Origin: an uncultured bacterium
GTDB lineage: Bacteria; Patescibacteriota; Microgenomatia; UBA1400; PJMF01
Length of the DNA stretch: 27,689 nt
Assembly (NCBI GenBank): GCA_903959355.1
Contig: CAJBWJ010000010.1
Coordinates: 1 to 27,689, forward strand
Reading direction: 5' to 3'
Under the pieces are notes generated by a model, which did not search any database, was not told the DNA's origin, and worked only from the letters and a program-made list of their open reading frames with translations. Both the position numbers and the translations under genes were made by a program. Position 1 is the first letter of the stretch, and each line of letters opens with the position of its first letter. Below, piece after piece: positions 24,842 to 27,689 of this stretch.

Positions 24842-25033
24842 ATGGTTACAGGATACTGCGTTAAATGTAAGGAAAAAGGCGTTGAATTATCAGCCCCAGA
24901 AATTCACAAAACTGAAAAGGGTGGCTTTATGGCCAAGGGGAAGCACGAGAAGTGTGGAACGACTGTTTGTGCAATGATGTCTAAAGACAATGCTGAAAAA
25001 GCCCTAAAAAACGGCGTAAAAAAAGCTTACTAA
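24842..25033 (+). CDS. Small zinc-ribbon protein, DUF5679-like
   Basis: 63 residues. It opens with MVTGYCVKCKEK, the start typical of DUF5679 proteins, and has Cys6, Cys9, Cys38 and Cys43 as a likely zinc site. Family members are small and of unknown function. The C-terminal part (DNAEKALKNGVKKAY) is basic and suggests nucleic-acid contact, which is inference. A strong Shine-Dalgarno AAGGAAGG sits about 5 nt before the ATG. A possible promoter lies at 24780-24806 (TTGAGA, 15 nt, TACAAT), giving a leader of about 30 nt. It is one of only two clearly Shine-Dalgarno-led genes here. Confidence 0.8.
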   Translation: MVTGYCVKCKEKGVELSAPEIHKTEKGGFMAKGKHEKCGTTVCAMMSKDNAEKALKNGVKKAY

Positions 25034-25233
25034 ACATTTACTTGTTTAAGATAGAAGTTTTGGATTTATCTTCAAGTGAATTTTTGTCTTGTACTAAACT
25101 ATTTCTTACGGGAATATACATCCATTCTTATCTCGATAATACTTTTCTGTGAAATTTTTTGTGCCAATGAAAATGGTGTAACTATTGTTTTTTTAGATTA
25201 ATTGTAAAAATTGTAATACGGCAAATATCTTGG

Positions 25234-25500
25234 TTATTTTGGTGAACAAGTATAAGTAAACTCCATCTGTTGAGTAGCTTCGTTTATCTTATTATCAACT
25301 TTAAATTTGCATTTCTTTTCTTTGCCACTAATAATGCTCATACAGCCAGTATATCCATCTTTATTTGAGAATTGAGAGCACTCACCCAAATTACTATTTG
25401 AACTGGGATTGTCAGATTTTTTTACAAGTATAAAAAACGCAGCTATAGCACCTAATATAGTGACAACGATTACTTTTAATAAAATGGGAGTTTTTTTCAT
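25234..25500 (-). CDS. Small membrane-anchored protein with four cysteines, hypothetical
   Basis: 88 residues. MKKTP is followed by a hydrophobic segment (about 6-26, ILLKVIVVTILGAIAAFFILV), then a Ser/Asn linker and a domain with Cys41, Cys53, Cys64 and Cys85, spaced for two disulfides outside the cell. No family recognised. The minus strand carries TGCTATCTT (plus positions 25508-25516), an extended -10 ending 7 nt before the ATG, which supports both the start and a leaderless transcript. It lies downstream of the PAS gene on the same strand, 27 nt from its stop; its own promoter lies in that gap. Confidence 0.6.
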   Translation of the reverse strand: MKKTPILLKVIVVTILGAIAAFFILVKKSDNPSSNSNLGECSQFSNKDGYTGCMSIISGKEKKCKFKVDNKINEATQQMEFTYTCSPK

Positions 25501-25507
25501 ATATACA

Positions 25508-25516
25508 AAGATAGCA
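25508..25516 (-). promoter_or_regulatory. Extended -10 promoter (TGCTATCTT) of the 25500 gene
   Basis: TG-n-TATCTT on the minus strand ends 7 nt before the ATG at 25500. Transcription would start at the A of the ATG. Confidence 0.55.
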
Positions 25517-25527
25517 AAAATTAATAA

Positions 25528-26004
25528 TTATTTTGAAGCAAGTATGCTTTCTAATTGTTCGACTCTTTTCTTTAATTCAATCATTTTTAATTCTCGATCG
25601 ATCATTGTTTTATTCATAGACTCGATTTCTAAAGAGTAACTTTTAGCTTCGTTGATATCATAACAAGAGCCAATGTAGCCCAAGAAGGTTTTGTCTTCAT
25701 CAAAAAAAGGAGAACCACTGTCAAGGATCCAATGATAGGTTCCATCTGCATGTTTAAGGCGATATTCCATTAAGAATGGTTCTTTTTTGCCGAAAGCATC
25801 TAGATATGTTTTTAAACATTGGTCAAAATCTTCTTTATAAACTCCTTCGGTCCAACCATTACCCATTTCTTGTTCCATGGCTCTCCCGGTGAATTTAAGC
25901 CAGGATTGATTAAAGAAGTCGCATTTAGCATCCAGTCCAGCTCGCCATATAGGGTTAGGAAATTGATCTATAATACGAAGGTAGAGCTGATTTTGTATAG
26001 ACAT
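25528..26004 (-). CDS. Stand-alone PAS domain protein with C-terminal coiled coil
   Basis: 158 residues from ATG 26004. A PAS/PAC domain spans about 8-120: FPNPIWRAGLDAKCDFFNQS, FTGR, GNGWTEGVYKEDFDQC, FLMEYRLKHADGTYHWILDSG, and FLGYIGSCYDINEAK, the typical PAC ending. Residues about 122-156 (heptad-like Leu/Ile/Met) form a likely coiled coil. No kinase, GGDEF or DNA-binding output follows, so it may signal by dimerisation or partner binding. PAS domains bind small ligands or cofactors; the ligand cannot be told here. The in-frame ATG at 26022 is possible, but an extended -10-like TGTCATAAT (plus 26011-26019) ends 6 nt before ATG 26004 and favours that start. Confidence 0.82.
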   Translation of the reverse strand: MSIQNQLYLRIIDQFPNPIWRAGLDAKCDFFNQSWLKFTGRAMEQEMGNGWTEGVYKEDFDQCLKTYLDAFGKKEPFLMEYRLKHADGTYHWILDSGSPFFDEDKTFLGYIGSCYDINEAKSYSLEIESMNKTMIDRELKMIELKKRVEQLESILASK

Positions 26005-26010
26005 AGATTT

Positions 26011-26019
26011 ATTATGACA
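26011..26019 (-). promoter_or_regulatory. Extended -10 promoter (TGTCATAAT) of the PAS gene
   Basis: TG-n-CATAAT on the minus strand ends 6 nt before the ATG at 26004. Confidence 0.5.
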
Positions 26020-26078
26020 CATTAGTTATTTTTTATGCACGATGTCTTAGCTTTTGAAAACAAAATTTAAAGTTTATT

Positions 26079-27659
26079 TTAAAAATATCCTTCTTTTTGA
26101 AGACGCTTTATTTTTTTTGGATCTAGCTGTATTGCATCTGGATCTGGAATTTTTTCTACATCGTCTGAAATTTTGTTATAAGAACGAAAAATACTAGCTT
26201 GTTTATAAAGTGACGATGTTAGCTCTGGATATTTATCAGCTACGTTTTTTTCTTCATTTGGATCAGTTTTCTTTTCATGGAGTATTGATTGTTTTTCATC
26301 AGTTGCATCGCCAGGAAGGAAGTATAGCCAATTTTTATTTTGTAAGATAATTCCTCCATTTCGATCTTCACTTAGAACATAGGGTTTTGAAATGAAATTG
26401 CTATTATTAATATTTGGTACTAAAGAATATCCTTGTAATCCACTAGGTTTTTCTATGTCAATTAAATCAAGAAGAGTTGGAAATATATCGATGTTGCTTG
26501 ATGTTTGCTCTAATCTTTTTTGAGGCAAAAAAGAAGAGCGAATAATTAAAGGTGTGTAAAATAATTCAGAATGATAGTCTGATTCATGATTAAATTTTCC
26601 ATGTTCACCAAAACTTTCTCCATGATCAGACATTATTACTGTTATGGTTTGCTTTGAAAGAGATTCTGAAGCTAATTGATCTAAAAGAGTTTTCAATCTG
26701 TCATCTAGAATTTTAATATTCGTGTCATATAACATTCTGACATAGTCAAGATCTGATTGTTTTTTTTGATCAAAAGAATCCATATAAACATTTTGTCTTG
26801 GTTTCCATGCATCTATTAAATACTTATCTGGTTGATTTTTATTTGAATCGTATAGTTCATAAAAAAGCTGAGTTAAGCTTGTGTCATTTGGTGATTCTTT
26901 AGAAAAAATAATTGATTTGTATTTATCAATTGCTTCTTTTTGGAAAACTTCTAAATAATGCTCCTTTAAGTAGGAATTAAGAGCGATATTATAATCGCTT
27001 GGTGTTATAAGAAGTTTTTTTGGAGGAATCATTTTACTATCAATTGGTTTTGTATCTTCTGGAATTAGATATGGCATGTGCAAATCTTGAAGATAATAAT
27101 GTATGAACCATGGTTTGGAATCTTTAGACAAATCAGATAAAACTTGTTCAATTGGTTTGTCTGTAACCAGATCATAGCCACGCAATCCGCCATTATTTTG
27201 AGTCAGAATTGCAGCGTAATCAATCCAATTGGCTACAAAAGCTGTTTGATAACCTTTTTTTTGAAGTGTTTCAGCAAGAGTGGGTATTTCTTGAGAAAGT
27301 TTATCTACATATTCATTATGTACGCCATGAAATGATTCATAAAGTGATGTTGTTGTTGAAAAGATACTAGGAAGTGTCCAGGTTGCCGTTGCATAGTTAT
27401 CATTGAAAATTACTGATTTTTTAGCAAATGAGCATATATTTGGAGCGGTGTTTCTATCATATCCATAGCATGGCAAAGCATCTGCTCTAAGAAGATCGAT
27501 ATCGATAATAAAAATGTTGCAATTAGAACATTTTTCTGAAATTTGGACATTTTTTTTAAAATTTTTATTAATTGAATATCCTATTTTGAATATCAGTCCA
27601 ATGACAATTAACAATGTAAAAAAAACTAATAATAAATGATGATTTTTATTTAATTTCAT
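26079..27659 (-). CDS. Membrane-anchored sulfatase-fold hydrolase or transferase (alkaline phosphatase superfamily) with Thr nucleophile
   Basis: 526 residues. An N-terminal membrane segment (about 9-29) anchors an extracytoplasmic catalytic domain. Sulfatase-family features: NIFIIDIDLLRAD with Asp53/Asp55 as metal ligands, TWTLPS with Thr95 at the nucleophile position, QDLHMPY with His194, MSDHGESFGEHG with Asp345-His346, and KFNHES with His358. Type I sulfatases have a Cys or Ser converted to formylglycine in CxPSR; here the residue is Thr and the Arg is missing. It is thus more like LtaS/EptA-type phospho-transferases or phosphatases of the same superfamily. An insert of about 100 residues (200-300) and Cys44/Cys47 after the anchor are unusual. 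Likely substrate: envelope glycan or lipid, which is inference. The start is near the window edge; its promoter cannot be judged. Confidence 0.85.
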   Translation of the reverse strand: MKLNKNHHLLLVFFTLLIVIGLIFKIGYSINKNFKKNVQISEKCSNCNIFIIDIDLLRADALPCYGYDRNTAPNICSFAKKSVIFNDNYATATWTLPSIFSTTTSLYESFHGVHNEYVDKLSQEIPTLAETLQKKGYQTAFVANWIDYAAILTQNNGGLRGYDLVTDKPIEQVLSDLSKDSKPWFIHYYLQDLHMPYLIPEDTKPIDSKMIPPKKLLITPSDYNIALNSYLKEHYLEVFQKEAIDKYKSIIFSKESPNDTSLTQLFYELYDSNKNQPDKYLIDAWKPRQNVYMDSFDQKKQSDLDYVRMLYDTNIKILDDRLKTLLDQLASESLSKQTITVIMSDHGESFGEHGKFNHESDYHSELFYTPLIIRSSFLPQKRLEQTSSNIDIFPTLLDLIDIEKPSGLQGYSLVPNINNSNFISKPYVLSEDRNGGIILQNKNWLYFLPGDATDEKQSILHEKKTDPNEEKNVADKYPELTSSLYKQASIFRSYNKISDDVEKIPDPDAIQLDPKKIKRLQKEGYF

Positions 27660-27689
27660 TGAATAAAAAATTGTGTATTTTATATATTA

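Noticed and set aside
1..27689. Alternative genetic code with TGA read as Gly or Trp
   Set aside because: TGA terminates the 21025-23217 gene directly after the CFLWWCN motif, and no conserved family motif in the window requires TGA to be read as an amino acid.

Overview
The window reads as chromosomal DNA of an AT-rich bacterium, most likely a member of the Candidate Phyla Radiation (Patescibacteria), possibly Microgenomates. This placement is inference. It rests on the low-GC codon use, the standard genetic code (TGA is used as a stop), the gene repertoire, a tRNA without an encoded CCA end, and start codons that mostly lack a Shine-Dalgarno sequence but sit just behind a -10 box. No rRNA or other phylogenetic marker is present to settle it.

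Left part (1-10.5 kb), mostly housekeeping: the 3' part of a UvrD/PcrA-type helicase with a C-terminal PD-(D/E)XK nuclease; an RmlC-like sugar epimerase (minus); an M29 aminopeptidase; an HD-GYP protein (minus); a membrane-anchored propeller-like protein; a HAD hydrolase; type I methionine aminopeptidase; the primary sigma factor; and an EEP-family hydrolase. A tRNA-Asn(GUU) follows at 10588-10659, then a low-molecular-weight tyrosine phosphatase carrying an unrecognised C-terminal domain.

Middle part (about 11.85-21.0 kb) looks foreign. It is visibly more GC-rich than its flanks. It opens with a 5'-truncated serine recombinase (minus) abutting a 5'-truncated phosphomannomutase (plus) at about 12.21 kb, and continues with one 8.3-kb gene for a 2768-residue secreted protein: signal peptide, ten delta-60 repeats, eighteen Ig-like/chitobiase-C-like modules of three kinds, an FN3 domain, a ZU5-like region, a second FN3-like domain and a Pro/Thr tail ending in CFLWWCW. 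The next gene, back in AT-rich codons, encodes another secreted adhesin-like protein (a discoidin domain nested inside a LamG domain). It ends with the same FN3-like domain, tail and CFLWWC terminus. The shared C-terminal cassette is the best candidate here for an undescribed surface-sorting or anchoring system.

Right part (23.2-27.7 kb), accessory: a helical-repeat protein of unknown function, two small Cys-rich membrane-anchored proteins, a DUF5679-like zinc-ribbon protein, a stand-alone PAS protein (minus), and a membrane-anchored sulfatase-fold enzyme with Thr in place of the formylglycine Cys (minus).

A recurring regulatory theme is a -10 box, often of the extended TGn type, ending 6-9 nt before the ATG. 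This would give leaderless mRNAs. I used it to choose several starts. Two genes (5480 and 24842) instead have clear Shine-Dalgarno sequences.
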